DNA of 32,909 nucleotides from Bacteroidaceae bacterium (lineage in GTDB: Bacteria > Bacteroidota > Bacteroidia > Bacteroidales > Bacteroidaceae), in NCBI GenBank assembly GCA_017556045.1, contig JAFZFF010000015.1:1-32909 (forward strand). Reading direction: 5' to 3'. This document shows positions 1-8,371 of the stretch, in pieces. A program made the translations under genes and the position numbers. The stretch's first letter is position 1. Each line of letters opens with the position of its first letter. A model generated the notes under the pieces. That model saw only the letters and a program-made list of their open reading frames with translations, did not search any database and was not told the origin of the DNA.

Positions 1-5
1 ACAAA

Positions 6-101
6 ATGAACAAACCTGACTGGAAACAAATTCTCAAAGTATTAATCGCAGTGCTCACGGCTATAGCTGGCTCGATAGGTGTAGTGAGCTGCATATCGTA
101 A
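6..101 (+). CDS. smalltalk family micro-protein (copy 1)
   Basis: A 31-codon ORF whose product has the shape of the Bacteroidota 'smalltalk' micro-protein family: a short basic N-terminus with a Trp (MNKPDWK), one hydrophobic helix rich in Ile, Val, Leu and Ala, then a Ser-Cys near the C-terminus (VVSCIS). It shares the core WKxILKxLIAVLTAIAG pattern with a second gene at 16870-16962, which is strong internal support that both are real. The family is often found beside HU-like and amidase genes; here the upstream neighbour lies outside the window. The function is not known. The SC ending of the helix resembles a lipobox, but the Cys is only two or three residues from the end, so lipidation would leave almost nothing to anchor. 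Confidence 0.85.
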   Translation: MNKPDWKQILKVLIAVLTAIAGSIGVVSCIS

Positions 102-110
102 CGTAGCGCT

Positions 111-182
111 ATGGTAGCGCAAGTAATCACCCGAGTGGCTCGCGCCATCGGACTCGTCCTATTGGGGCTGGTGCTCGCATGA
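111..182 (+). CDS. possible 23-residue membrane micro-peptide
   Basis: An ATG-started ORF begins 9 bp after the smalltalk stop codon and would encode a 23-residue peptide: a polar, Arg-containing N-terminal part followed by one hydrophobic run (IGLVLLGLVLA). Its spacing would suit a two-gene unit with the smalltalk gene. I do not recognise the peptide, and an ORF of this size can occur by chance, so this is a weak call. Confidence 0.2.
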   Translation: MVAQVITRVARAIGLVLLGLVLA

Positions 183-210
183 GCATGGCCCTAATTTGTT
201 TCCAAAAAGG

Positions 211-230
211 GGTACAGGGTACAGGGTACA
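211..230. repeat. 7-bp tandem repeat, nearly three units
   Basis: GGTACAG occurs twice in tandem and is followed by GGTACA, between the smalltalk gene and the terminator. It is too short to assign a role and may be slippage. Confidence 0.7.
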
Positions 231-255
231 ATTAATATGCGCACTCGACCAAGAA

Positions 256-282
256 AAGAGGGTGCTTCAAATGCACCCTCTT
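256..282 (-). terminator. terminator of the ileS operon
   Basis: A perfect 10-bp stem (AAGAGGGTGC / GCACCCTCTT) with a 7-nt loop lies 19 bp past the stop codon of the last minus-strand gene. Read on the minus strand, the stem is followed by TTCTTGG. The T-tract is short, but the position and stem fit an intrinsic terminator. Confidence 0.7.
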
Positions 283-301
283 AGTATCTATAAACAATTA
301 C

Positions 302-604
302 TCAAAGCTTTGTCATTGTGTAGCGATCACCCTTACATACAGGGCAGGGGGTAAGGGAGTAAGCATAGATGGAAGAGGCATTAGCATCTGCTCCCATCGC
401 CCAAGTCAATTGGTTAAGCGCTATAGTCTTCCCATCTAAATCAGAGCGATGGCTTAAGAGGATAGGAGTCTCGAGATAGATAGTAGAGTGTACCTCACCT
501 ACAAACGGGTAATAGACTACTGAGATGCCATCTGTCTCGACAATGAAATCCACCAAGTGGGTCTCATCGGGTAGGATTACGGAATGAGAGAAATAACGTG
601 CCAT
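302..604 (-). CDS. hypothetical protein, 100 residues, ileS operon
   Basis: Last gene of the minus-strand ileS operon. Its ATG overlaps the stop codon of the DUF4296 gene (TAATG arrangement), which implies translational coupling and supports the start and the reality of the gene. The protein has no signal peptide or membrane segment. It looks like a small beta-rich cytosolic protein (SVILPDETHLVDFIVETDG near the N-terminus) with a CPVCKGD motif close to the C-terminus. That single CxxC could bind metal or form a disulfide, but a zinc site would need a second pair that is absent. I do not recognise the family by name and assign no function. Confidence 0.75.
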   Translation of the reverse strand: MARYFSHSVILPDETHLVDFIVETDGISVVYYPFVGEVHSTIYLETPILLSHRSDLDGKTIALNQLTWAMGADANASSIYAYSLTPCPVCKGDRYTMTKL

Positions 605-1506
605 TACGATTGCTTATCCTTCGTCTTCTTTGCTCTCTTTGAAGACTTTTTAGACTTTACATTTAAGGTATCGGAATGTACCTTATCCACGAGATGGGTA
701 GTATCTGACAAAATACTATCAGCAGGAGCAACCTTGTGATAGCGCATCAGGTGCAGGTTGTAAAGCAGGAGATCATCACCACCATCAGAGCCCTTGTAAT
801 AGGCGTCAGCTGAGACATTACGGAGCTTGAATCCTGTAGTATCGGGGAGAGAAAGATGGTATGACCCCGACGTATAGAGCAGAGTATCCACCGAAGCAAG
901 CGAATCATTGTCAAATTCTACGACAAGTGCCAGGTGAAGGTATCTGTAGAGCGAGTCAGGTTCGGGATTGAAGAAGAGCACATCGCCACTCCACTCGAAG
1001 CTATCGTGGCTCTTAAAGTTGGTGTCATAGGGGATAGTGGCAGTAAAGCGATTAGAGATATAAGATGGTGACATCTGTAACAATGGTCTCTCATACCATA
1101 AATCTGCCGAATCGCCCTCTACAGCTTTCGGGACACGAAGGACTGTCAGGATAGTCTCATCCTCGATGCGCTGGATTGTACGATCCACTCTATCTGAAAG
1201 TTTCAGATATATCAGCGAGAGCGCCTTAGGATTGCGCGCATAGTATACCAATGAGGAGTCGACCACCTCTGCTGTCACACCATGCTTTGCATATATATAA
1301 TCAAAATAGAGGTCTTTCTGGTATCGCTCTGAGGAAGGAAGTTCGCTTATCATCGACTGGGCCAAATGATAGTCATACAATATAGCTTCTAACTTCTCGG
1401 GAGGCAACACCCCTGAGGGCAACCTATTGGTACAGGCAGCCAACGACAGCAACACACAGAGTATCGCCGTGAGACCCTTCTTATTTCTTATGAGACTTGA
1501 CATCAT
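604..1506 (-). CDS. DUF4296-type lipoprotein
   Basis: A 300-residue protein with a lipoprotein signal: basic start, hydrophobic core, lipobox SLAAC with Cys25. The following region (PPEKLEAILYDYHLAQSM, with YDYHLAQ typical of the family) matches the helical DUF4296 domain. A longer variable region follows, ending in a Lys/Ser-rich tail. In Bacteroidales this gene commonly lies directly downstream of lspA, as here. The reading frames overlap by 26 bp, so the two are probably translated together. The start could be either of two adjacent ATG codons at 1506 and 1503. Function unknown; a cell-envelope role is inferred. It would itself be a substrate of the signal peptidase encoded just upstream. 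Confidence 0.85.
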   Translation of the reverse strand: MMSSLIRNKKGLTAILCVLLSLAACTNRLPSGVLPPEKLEAILYDYHLAQSMISELPSSERYQKDLYFDYIYAKHGVTAEVVDSSLVYYARNPKALSLIYLKLSDRVDRTIQRIEDETILTVLRVPKAVEGDSADLWYERPLLQMSPSYISNRFTATIPYDTNFKSHDSFEWSGDVLFFNPEPDSLYRYLHLALVVEFDNDSLASVDTLLYTSGSYHLSLPDTTGFKLRNVSADAYYKGSDGGDDLLLYNLHLMRYHKVAPADSILSDTTHLVDKVHSDTLNVKSKKSSKRAKKTKDKQS

Positions 1507-2134
1507 CGTCCTGCGCAGGAACCTCGAGTCCCCAGTTCATACATTTGCTATAGAACAACAATATTGCTATCACGCCGCAACTGATGCAGGCATCAGCAAA
1601 GTTGAAGATAGGACTGAAGAAGATGAAATGGTTACCACCGATGAAGGGGAGCCAATCAGGCCAGTTCCACTCCACCAGAGGGAAGTAGAACATGTCGACC
1701 ACCTTGCCCTTCAGCATAGGAGCATATCCCTCACCCCAAGGTACGAGCTGCGACACGCTATAGGGGGTGCTCTCTGAGAAGAGCGGTCCGTACAGCACGC
1801 AATCTACTATGTTGCCTGCCGCACCTGCTATGATGAGTGCCACACACACAAGGTATCCGCGAGGGAAGCCCTTGCCACGTATCTTGCATACATAATACAC
1901 AAGGGCACAGATGGCTACGATGCGGAAGAGCGTGAGGAACAGCTTGCCGAAAATCTCCATGCCAAAGGCCATGCCGGGGTTCTCGGTAAAATAGATGTAA
2001 AACCAGTCGGTAATGTGGATGCTCTCGTAGAGGCGCATGCCGAGCTTTACCGATAGCTTGATGATTTGGTCAATAATAAGGGCTATGGCTACGATAAGCG
2101 CAACCATACGCCCTTCAGTCAGTTTTTGCTTCAT
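1481..2134 (-). CDS. lspA: lipoprotein signal peptidase (signal peptidase II)
   Basis: Membrane aspartyl protease that cleaves the signal peptide from diacylglyceryl-modified prolipoproteins. The 217-residue protein has the expected helices and the family motifs: DQIIK (residues 22-26), FTENPGMAFG (49-58), AGNIVD with catalytic Asp111, and FNFADA with catalytic Asp181. At 217 residues it is longer than the roughly 165 residues of the E. coli enzyme; the extra length is mainly an insertion between the two catalytic blocks (about 117-170), common in Bacteroidetes. It lies between dksA-like and DUF4296 genes in the ileS operon. ileS-lspA linkage is also widespread in other bacteria. Confidence 0.97.
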   Translation of the reverse strand: MKQKLTEGRMVALIVAIALIIDQIIKLSVKLGMRLYESIHITDWFYIYFTENPGMAFGMEIFGKLFLTLFRIVAICALVYYVCKIRGKGFPRGYLVCVALIIAGAAGNIVDCVLYGPLFSESTPYSVSQLVPWGEGYAPMLKGKVVDMFYFPLVEWNWPDWLPFIGGNHFIFFSPIFNFADACISCGVIAILLFYSKCMNWGLEVPAQDDDVKSHKK

Positions 2135-2148
2135 TAATTCAATTAGTA

Positions 2149-2276
2149 GTTAAAGGGAGTTAAAGGGAGATACCACTTCGCCTTGCTCCGTTGAGGAGTT
2201 AAATGCCAATAGTTTTTGTGCACCGCGTACAGTACATTTGGCCTTTATCTCCATTTATCTCCATTTATCTTCTCAC
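2149..2276. repeat. intergenic repeat family A, copy 1
   Basis: One of three imperfect copies (others at 9316-9440 and 10867-10992). All share GAGTTAAATGCC[AG]ATAGTTT, a following TACACCGCG/GCACCGCG block and CATTTGGCCTTTATCTCC. The ends are built from short units (GTTAAAGGGA and TTTATCTCCA) that are roughly complementary, so the transcript could fold into a long imperfect hairpin. This copy fills most of the gap between dksA-like and lspA genes. No ORF is seen in it. Confidence 0.8.
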
Positions 2277-2289
2277 ATTCCCTTCATTT

Positions 2290-2670
2290 TTATTTCTTCT
2301 GCGCCTCCTTAGCCTCGATACTGAGTGTAGCGTGGGGCACTGCGCGAAGGCGACCTGCAGGGATGAGCTTACCCGTCTCGCGACAAATACCATAGGTCTT
2401 GTTTTCGATACGTACGAGCGCAGCCTGCAAGCTCTGTATAAACTTCATCTGACGTTGTGCCAAGCGCATAGACTCCTCTTTTGAAAGTGTGTTTGCACCC
2501 TCTTCGAGCACCTTGTAGGTAGGAGCAGTATCGTTGTCTGTGTTGTTGTCACGATTGCTCAGTGAACCCTTGAGGTTGTCATAGTCGCGTTGAGCCAACT
2601 CTAATTTCTCTAAGATGATGGCGCGGAATTCTTCCAACTCCTCATCTGTGTAACGTGTTTTTTCTGCCAT
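2290..2670 (-). CDS. DksA/TraR-like regulator without a zinc finger
   Basis: A 126-residue protein related to DksA/TraR, which bind RNA polymerase in the secondary channel and alter promoter selectivity, in E. coli with ppGpp. It has an N-terminal coiled-coil-like region (about 8-35), an acidic central part, and the C-terminal globular motif YGICRETGKLIPAGRLRAVP. Only the first of the four zinc-binding cysteines is kept (Cys96); the later positions are occupied by other residues (ATLSIEAK in place of ATLCxxC). This is usual for the Bacteroidota branch, so I infer a metal-free fold. The gene lies between ileS and lspA, separated from both by repeat elements. Confidence 0.88.
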   Translation of the reverse strand: MAEKTRYTDEELEEFRAIILEKLELAQRDYDNLKGSLSNRDNNTDNDTAPTYKVLEEGANTLSKEESMRLAQRQMKFIQSLQAALVRIENKTYGICRETGKLIPAGRLRAVPHATLSIEAKEAQKK

Positions 2671-2696
2671 AGTTTTTAATCTTAAAAGTTTATCAT

Positions 2697-2832
2697 TAGG
2701 AGTACAGGAGTCAGGAGTTATCGCTTCGCTCAGGAGTGCAGACGAATGTCCTCACCTTAAGTTCTTGTCGGGAGTACAGATGTTCAAGGCTATTAACTGA
2801 ACTTCTGAACTCCTCAACTCCAGAACTCCTAT
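2697..2832. repeat. intergenic repeat family B, copy 1
   Basis: The left end has iterated AGGAGTACAGGAGTCAGGAGT units and the right end has the complementary style (GAACTTCTGAACTCC, CAGAACTCC). The block CAGGAGTGCAGACGA (2731-2745) is shared exactly with the copy at 27036-27050. It fills the gap between ileS and the dksA-like gene. Confidence 0.7.
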
Positions 2833-2835
2833 ATT

Positions 2836-5800
2836 TTAAAGTTTTTGAATATTTGCCTGCAGTGTAAAGCCATCAAACTCGAGTGCTGTGCCCTCAGCTA
2901 CCTCGGCAATGGTGAGGCTATCGGCCAACACTTGATTGCAGATGTATGCCTTGTGCTCCTCGATGGCAGCATCGGTGTTCTCATTGCTTGAGATGATCAC
3001 AGCGATGCGGTCAGAGATCTCGAAGCCGCTTGACTTACGGATGTTCTGAATCTTGCTCACAAGCTCGCGGGCAATACCCTCGCGACGGAGCTCCTCGGTA
3101 ACGGTCACGTCGAGTGCCACGGTGAGCACGCCTTCGTTGGCTACTACCCATCCGGGGATGTCCTCGCTATAGATCTCTACCTCGCCAGCCTCAATCTCTG
3201 CAGGTGTGCCGTTCAAGTCGAGGGTCAAGCGACCAGCGCTCTCGAGCTCAGCAATCTGCTCCTTGCTCATAGCGGTAACAGCAGCTGCTACCTGCTTCAT
3301 CAAAGGACCAAACTTCTTACCCAAGATCTTGAAGTTACACTTCACCTTCTTCACGAGGATGTCTGATGCGCCCTCCACGAAGTCGATTTCCTTTACGTTC
3401 ACCTCGTTCATGATGAGGGGCTTCACAGCCTCGAGGCGTGCCTTCATCTCAGCATCTACGGGGATCATGAGCTTCTGCAAGGGCTGCTTCACGATGATAT
3501 TCACCTTCTTACGTAGTGCCAAGCCCATAGAAGAAATCTTCTGAGCCATCTCCATACGTACCTCGAGTTCCTTATCTACGAGGGTCTCATCGCATACGGG
3601 GAACTGTGCCAAGTGTACCGAAGCTACAGTGTCGCGACCAGTGGTGCGCACGAGGTCCATGTACAACTTATCTGCATAGAACGGAGCGATGGGAGCCATC
3701 AGCTTAGCCACGGTCTCTAAGCATACGTAGAGGGTCTGGTATGCAGCCAGCTTGTCCTCGGTGTAGCCTGCACCCCAGAAACGCTTACGGCAGAGACGCA
3801 CGTACCAGTTAGAGAGGTTATCGTTCACGAAGTCATTGATCAAGCGGCCTGCGCGTGTGGGCTCATACTCGGTGTAGCAAGCATCTACATTCTTCACCAA
3901 GGTGTTGAGTTCAGAGATGATCCAGCGGTCAATCTCGGGACGCTCAGCTACAGGGATCTCCTGCTCGCCATAGCAGAAACCATCGAGGTTAGCATAGGGA
4001 GCGAAGAACTTATAGGTATTGTGCAAAGTACCGAAGAACTTGCGGGTAACCTCCATCACACCCTCCTCGTCAAACTTGAGGTTGTCCCAAGGTGAAGAGT
4101 TGGTGATCATGTACCAGCGCAAGGGGTCGCTACCATACTTCTCGATAGCGCCGAAGGGGTCAACGGCATTGCCCAGACGCTTTGACATCTTATTGCCATT
4201 CTTGTCGAGCACGAGGCCGTTAGAGATTACAGCCTTGTAAGCCACGCTACCCTTCACCATGGTAGAGATAGCGTGCAAGGTGAAGAACCAACCACGAGTC
4301 TGGTCTACACCCTCGGCAATGAAGTCGGCAGGATATACGGTATTGTTATCTACAATTTCCTTATTCTCAAACGGATAGTGGAGCTGAGCGAAGGGCATAG
4401 CACCTGAGTCGAACCATACGTCGATGAGGTCGGTCTCACGCTTCATCACCTTGCCTGAGGGAGATACCAAGTAGATATCATCCACATAGGGGCGGTGGAG
4501 GTCAATCTTGTCGTAGTTCTCCTTAGAGTAGTCGCCAGGCACGAATCCGAGCGCCTTATAGGGGTTCTCGCTCATCACACCAGCAGCTACAGCCTTCTCG
4601 ATTTCGTTATAGAGCTCCTCTACCGAACCGATGCAGAGCTCCTCGCCCTCCTCACTGCGCCAGATGGGCAGCGGAGTACCCCAGTAGCGTGAACGGCTGA
4701 GGTTCCAGTCATTGAGGTTCTCGAGCCACTTGCCGAAACGACCTGTACCTGTTGACTCGGGCTTCCAGAGGATGCTCTTGTTGAGCTCCATCATCTCCTC
4801 CTTCACCGCGGTAGAGCGGATGAACCATGAGTCAAGCGGATAGTAGAGTACGGGCTTGTCGGTACGCCAGCAGTGGGGGTAGTTATGTACGTGCTTCTCA
4901 ATCTTGAATGCAAGATTGTTGGCCTTCATCATCATACAGATAGCCACGTCGAGTGTCTCATCCTTGTCGGTGAGGGTAGCATCATAAGCGTTCTTCACGT
5001 AGCGACCAGCAAACTCGCTGTAAGCCTCTACGTTGACACGCTCAGCTACGAACGCATCGTCCAACTCGTCGATGAGGTAGAACTTACCTGTGAGGTCCAC
5101 CATGGGGCGAGTCTCACCCTTCTTATTGATAAGGTGCAAGGGAGGAACGCCAGCCTGCTTAGCCACGAAGGCGTCATCAGCACCGAAGGTAGGAGCAATA
5201 TGTACGATACCTGTACCATCCTCAGTAGTAACATAATCACCAGGGATCACGCGGAAAGCACCCTCACCGGGGTTCACCCACGGCATCAGCTGCTCATACT
5301 CCATACCCACGAGGTCAGTACCCTTGTACTCAGCAATCACCTTATAGGGGATGAGCTTGTCGCCAGGATTGTAGTCCTCGAGAGCGATCTCAGCAGCCTT
5401 AGGATTGAAGTGTGCACCTACGAGCTCCTTTGCCAATACCACAGTGATGGGCTGGCCAGTGTAGCCATTATAGGTCTGCACAGCTACGTAGTCGATCTTA
5501 GGACCTACGCAGAGTGCGGTATTTGAGGGCAATGTCCAGGGTGTGGTGGTCCAAGCGAGGAAGTAGGGTGTACCCCACTCTGCCATCTCGGGCTTGGGGT
5601 TCTTCATCTTGAACTGACCCACTACCGTGGTATCCTTCACATCGCGATAGCAGCCAGGCTGGTTGAGCTCGTGTGAGCTAAGTCCAGTACCTGCAGCAGG
5701 CGAATAGGGCTGAATGGTGTATCCTTTATATAAGAGATTCTTGCCGTAGAGCTGCTTGAGCAACCACCACAAGGTCTCGATATAGCGATTGTCATAAGTG

Positions 5801-6252
5801 ATGTAGGGGTCATTAAGGTCTACCCAGTAACCCATCTTGTGAGTCAGGTCGGTCCACTCCTTGGTAAACTTCATCACATCCTTGCGGCAAGCAGCATTGT
5901 ACTCAGCCACAGAGATGGTCTTACCGATGTCCTCCTTAGTGATGCCGAGCGCCTTCTCCACGCCAAGCTCCACAGGCAGACCGTGAGTATCCCATCCAGC
6001 CTTACGCTTCACCTGGAAACCCTTCATTGTCTTATAACGACAGAAGATATCCTTGATAGCGCGTGCCATCACGTGGTGAATACCGGGCATACCGTTTGCC
6101 GAGGGAGGACCCTCATAGAACACGAACGAAGGGCATCCCTCACGCTCGGTCATACTCTTGGTAAACACATCCTTCTCATCCCAAGCCTTGAGCACCTCTT
6201 TGTTCACTTCCGAGAGGTTCAACTGGCCATATTCGGTAAATTTCTGTTCCAT
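2836..6252 (-). CDS. ileS: isoleucyl-tRNA synthetase
   Basis: A class I synthetase that charges tRNA-Ile and hydrolyses mischarged Val-tRNA in its CP1 editing domain. The 1138-residue protein shows the nucleotide-binding signature as GIHH (57-60, in GPPSANGMPGIHHVMAR), the WDTHGLPVE motif around 88-96, a large editing insertion, and KMSKR near residue 687. Anticodon-binding helices follow, then a long C-terminal extension resembling DUF5915 (from about 960). The length and this C-terminal part point to the eukaryote-like (type 2) lineage rather than the ~940-residue E. coli type; that assignment is from motifs only. It is the first gene of the operon, with its own promoter 41 bp upstream. Confidence 0.97.
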   Translation of the reverse strand: MEQKFTEYGQLNLSEVNKEVLKAWDEKDVFTKSMTEREGCPSFVFYEGPPSANGMPGIHHVMARAIKDIFCRYKTMKGFQVKRKAGWDTHGLPVELGVEKALGITKEDIGKTISVAEYNAACRKDVMKFTKEWTDLTHKMGYWVDLNDPYITYDNRYIETLWWLLKQLYGKNLLYKGYTIQPYSPAAGTGLSSHELNQPGCYRDVKDTTVVGQFKMKNPKPEMAEWGTPYFLAWTTTPWTLPSNTALCVGPKIDYVAVQTYNGYTGQPITVVLAKELVGAHFNPKAAEIALEDYNPGDKLIPYKVIAEYKGTDLVGMEYEQLMPWVNPGEGAFRVIPGDYVTTEDGTGIVHIAPTFGADDAFVAKQAGVPPLHLINKKGETRPMVDLTGKFYLIDELDDAFVAERVNVEAYSEFAGRYVKNAYDATLTDKDETLDVAICMMMKANNLAFKIEKHVHNYPHCWRTDKPVLYYPLDSWFIRSTAVKEEMMELNKSILWKPESTGTGRFGKWLENLNDWNLSRSRYWGTPLPIWRSEEGEELCIGSVEELYNEIEKAVAAGVMSENPYKALGFVPGDYSKENYDKIDLHRPYVDDIYLVSPSGKVMKRETDLIDVWFDSGAMPFAQLHYPFENKEIVDNNTVYPADFIAEGVDQTRGWFFTLHAISTMVKGSVAYKAVISNGLVLDKNGNKMSKRLGNAVDPFGAIEKYGSDPLRWYMITNSSPWDNLKFDEEGVMEVTRKFFGTLHNTYKFFAPYANLDGFCYGEQEIPVAERPEIDRWIISELNTLVKNVDACYTEYEPTRAGRLINDFVNDNLSNWYVRLCRKRFWGAGYTEDKLAAYQTLYVCLETVAKLMAPIAPFYADKLYMDLVRTTGRDTVASVHLAQFPVCDETLVDKELEVRMEMAQKISSMGLALRKKVNIIVKQPLQKLMIPVDAEMKARLEAVKPLIMNEVNVKEIDFVEGASDILVKKVKCNFKILGKKFGPLMKQVAAAVTAMSKEQIAELESAGRLTLDLNGTPAEIEAGEVEIYSEDIPGWVVANEGVLTVALDVTVTEELRREGIARELVSKIQNIRKSSGFEISDRIAVIISSNENTDAAIEEHKAYICNQVLADSLTIAEVAEGTALEFDGFTLQANIQKL

Positions 6253-6292
6253 ATATCGTCTGTGTATTTTATACCTATTTTATAATAAGGCG

Positions 6293-6324
6293 CAAAGATA
6301 CAACAAGACGAGCAAAATATCAAA
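6293..6324 (-). promoter_or_regulatory. ileS operon promoter
   Basis: On the minus strand, TTTG (6324-6321), a 20-bp spacer and TATCTTTG (6300-6293) match the Bacteroidota housekeeping promoter consensus (-33 TTTG, -7 TAnnTTTG). It ends 41 bp upstream of the ileS start codon. Confidence 0.8.
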
Positions 6325-6379
6325 TTTATTTGAGCATTTCCGAGCCCAAACGAGATATCTAATCTACCTGATTCTCTCC

Positions 6380-7159
6380 TTAATAAGTATGAACGCTGAC
6401 TCCCTGGGCAGAAGGGAGGAGATTAATGCCCCACCAACACATTTGCAGCAGGATAAAGCTGAATGTCAGCCAAGCAAATAGGAGGTGATGATTGCGGTTG
6501 GCTGGGCGGAGGTGCAGATAGAGCAGATAGCTGAACCATGTGGCTAAGGCCCACGTCTCTTTGGGGTCCCAAGTCCAATAATCACCCCATGCCTCTTTGG
6601 CCCAGAGAGCACCCATCGTCATGCCCAAAGAGAGGAAGGCCCAGCCTATGCGCACCAGGCTATCGCACACACTCCACTCCTCATCAGAGGGCTCTTCGGG
6701 CGACTTGCGTAGCCACAAATAGAGCGCAAAGAGCGTAGCGGCACCCAGCATGGCATAGGAGAACATATACACTATGACATGAGGCACGAACCATAGACTC
6801 TGCAGCGCTGGCATGAGGGTTTGGCTATGTATCTCGGGCTTTAAGATATTGATAAGCGTGAAGACCAGCGACATCAGTGTACTGAAGCCCAACATCCAGG
6901 GATAGCGGCACTTGCTATACAGACCTATACCCACTACGGAGAGGAAGAAAGAGTACCACAGACGGGTCTCACCCATCGTACGCAAGGGAGGGCGGTCAAG
7001 CACCATCCAAAAGCCTATGATAAAGACCAAGAAGATGGCCGAGCCCAAGCCCGACAGCACCAACGCACCACGCTGGCGCTTCCGAAAAGCACTGAGCGTA
7101 CCTGCCAACCAGCAGAGCACTGCGGCTATGGCAAAATAGGGGAACGACTGCCAATTCAT
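6380..7159 (-). CDS. ccsA: cytochrome c maturation protein CcsA (ResC)
   Basis: Integral membrane subunit of the system II cytochrome c maturation machinery, which moves haem across the membrane and presents it to apocytochromes. The 259-residue protein has about eight hydrophobic helices and the hallmark tryptophan-rich motif WGDYWTWDPKE (191-201). Candidate haem-ligating histidines are His127 (FVPHV) and His224/225. Its ATG overlaps the resB stop by 4 bp (ATGA), so the two are coupled. It is the last gene of the cytochrome cluster; the ileS promoter lies in the short gap after it. Confidence 0.95.
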   Translation of the reverse strand: MNWQSFPYFAIAAVLCWLAGTLSAFRKRQRGALVLSGLGSAIFLVFIIGFWMVLDRPPLRTMGETRLWYSFFLSVVGIGLYSKCRYPWMLGFSTLMSLVFTLINILKPEIHSQTLMPALQSLWFVPHVIVYMFSYAMLGAATLFALYLWLRKSPEEPSDEEWSVCDSLVRIGWAFLSLGMTMGALWAKEAWGDYWTWDPKETWALATWFSYLLYLHLRPANRNHHLLFAWLTFSFILLQMCWWGINLLPSAQGVSVHTY

Positions 7160-8367
7160 ACCTTCTCCTCCTTCTGTTTCTTACGGCTACCCCACCCCAT
7201 AGCAAATAGCAGAGCGCCAGCAGCCAATATCATCCACATGGCAATGTGTACCAAAGTGTACCAACCATCTTTCACGCATTCCAGCACGCTGATGGTGCTC
7301 CAGCGCCCACGCGCACTATCGTATCCCGTCTGGTATATCTTCCATGGGCCGAGAGTAGCAGGGTGGTTCACCGAGATGTCAAACGTGCGGCTCTGCTTGG
7401 CGCTTACGACCTCTACACGCGACAAGTATTTCTTGGCCTCACGCTGCGGCATCACCAGCTGACTGCCATCGGGCAAATGCAGTGTACTGCCACCGAAGAT
7501 ATGGCTACCACAACTCACCCACCCCTCGACAGACTGCCCCGTATCGGTGTGTACCGCCTTGAGGAGCACTGCCGTAGTAGCACCTACATGTTGCATGTCG
7601 ACATATCCCGAGTCGGCAGAGAGACGGGCTGCATGAGACAGATAGCCTACGCACTCGACCCTCCAAGGGCCAAGCTCTCCCCCACTACCCTCTCCGTCAA
7701 TCACGACAAACTCTGGTGAGAGCGCCTCCATGGCATACAGATGTATGTGGGGCGGATATTCATCGAGCACAAACTCCTTGAGCGTCAGCGCAAAGGGGAG
7801 CCTTGCCGACAATCCATCATGAGCAACGCCCATCTGCTCGGGCACTCCCAAGGGGAGCGTCACCTTCACCTTCTCCTTATCGCCACTACCAAAGATTGCC
7901 GCCGTAAAGATGATGAATACTGAGAGATGTATCAGCACATTGGGTAGCTTGCGCCTCCGCCAATGCCACACATCATCTATAGCCTTCAGGCCCATGACGG
8001 TAGTGAAGTGCAGCAAGAAGAGATTGAATATCCACGACGAGGACATCTGCGTGAGTCCCAAGACCCCAGCTAACCCTTCGGTAGAGCCATCTTGTCGGAT
8101 AAGGCCGAAGAGCAGTGTGAGCACCAGCATCGAGGCCAGTGAGGTGATATAGGCCGCACGGTCATACCACCGCTTCACCCACTGCCACTTGTCAGCATTG
8201 GCACGCAGTAGTATGAGCAGATAGAGGTAGTTGACAGCCAGTATCACTCCCCACGGATAGGCCAAGAATGAGGGGTTAGCCCTACCCAAAGAGAAATGCA
8301 ACGCTGTGCCTGCTCCCAAGAGCAAGACACAACGTTGCAACATACGTTTATATTGTTTTGAGAGCAT
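7156..8367 (-). CDS. resB: cytochrome c maturation protein ResB (CcsB)
   Basis: Partner of CcsA in system II maturation. The 403-residue protein has three or four N-terminal helices (about 10-30, 40-60, 75-95, and around 150-165 in LPNVLIHLSVFIIFTAAIFGSG). A large periplasmic domain follows, then one C-terminal helix (TLVHIAMWMILAAGALLFAMGWG) and a basic tail, the usual ResB layout. HLS in the fourth helix supplies a likely haem-ligand histidine. The gene starts 4 bp after the stop of the TIM-barrel gene and overlaps ccsA by 4 bp, so all three are almost surely one transcript. Confidence 0.9.
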   Translation of the reverse strand: MLSKQYKRMLQRCVLLLGAGTALHFSLGRANPSFLAYPWGVILAVNYLYLLILLRANADKWQWVKRWYDRAAYITSLASMLVLTLLFGLIRQDGSTEGLAGVLGLTQMSSSWIFNLFLLHFTTVMGLKAIDDVWHWRRRKLPNVLIHLSVFIIFTAAIFGSGDKEKVKVTLPLGVPEQMGVAHDGLSARLPFALTLKEFVLDEYPPHIHLYAMEALSPEFVVIDGEGSGGELGPWRVECVGYLSHAARLSADSGYVDMQHVGATTAVLLKAVHTDTGQSVEGWVSCGSHIFGGSTLHLPDGSQLVMPQREAKKYLSRVEVVSAKQSRTFDISVNHPATLGPWKIYQTGYDSARGRWSTISVLECVKDGWYTLVHIAMWMILAAGALLFAMGWGSRKKQKEEKV

Positions 8368-8371
8368 ATAC

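Noticed and set aside
4873-5526. 217-codon plus-strand ORF inside ileS
   Set aside because: Antisense shadow of a clear synthetase gene; the translated sequence has no signal, domain or coherent composition.
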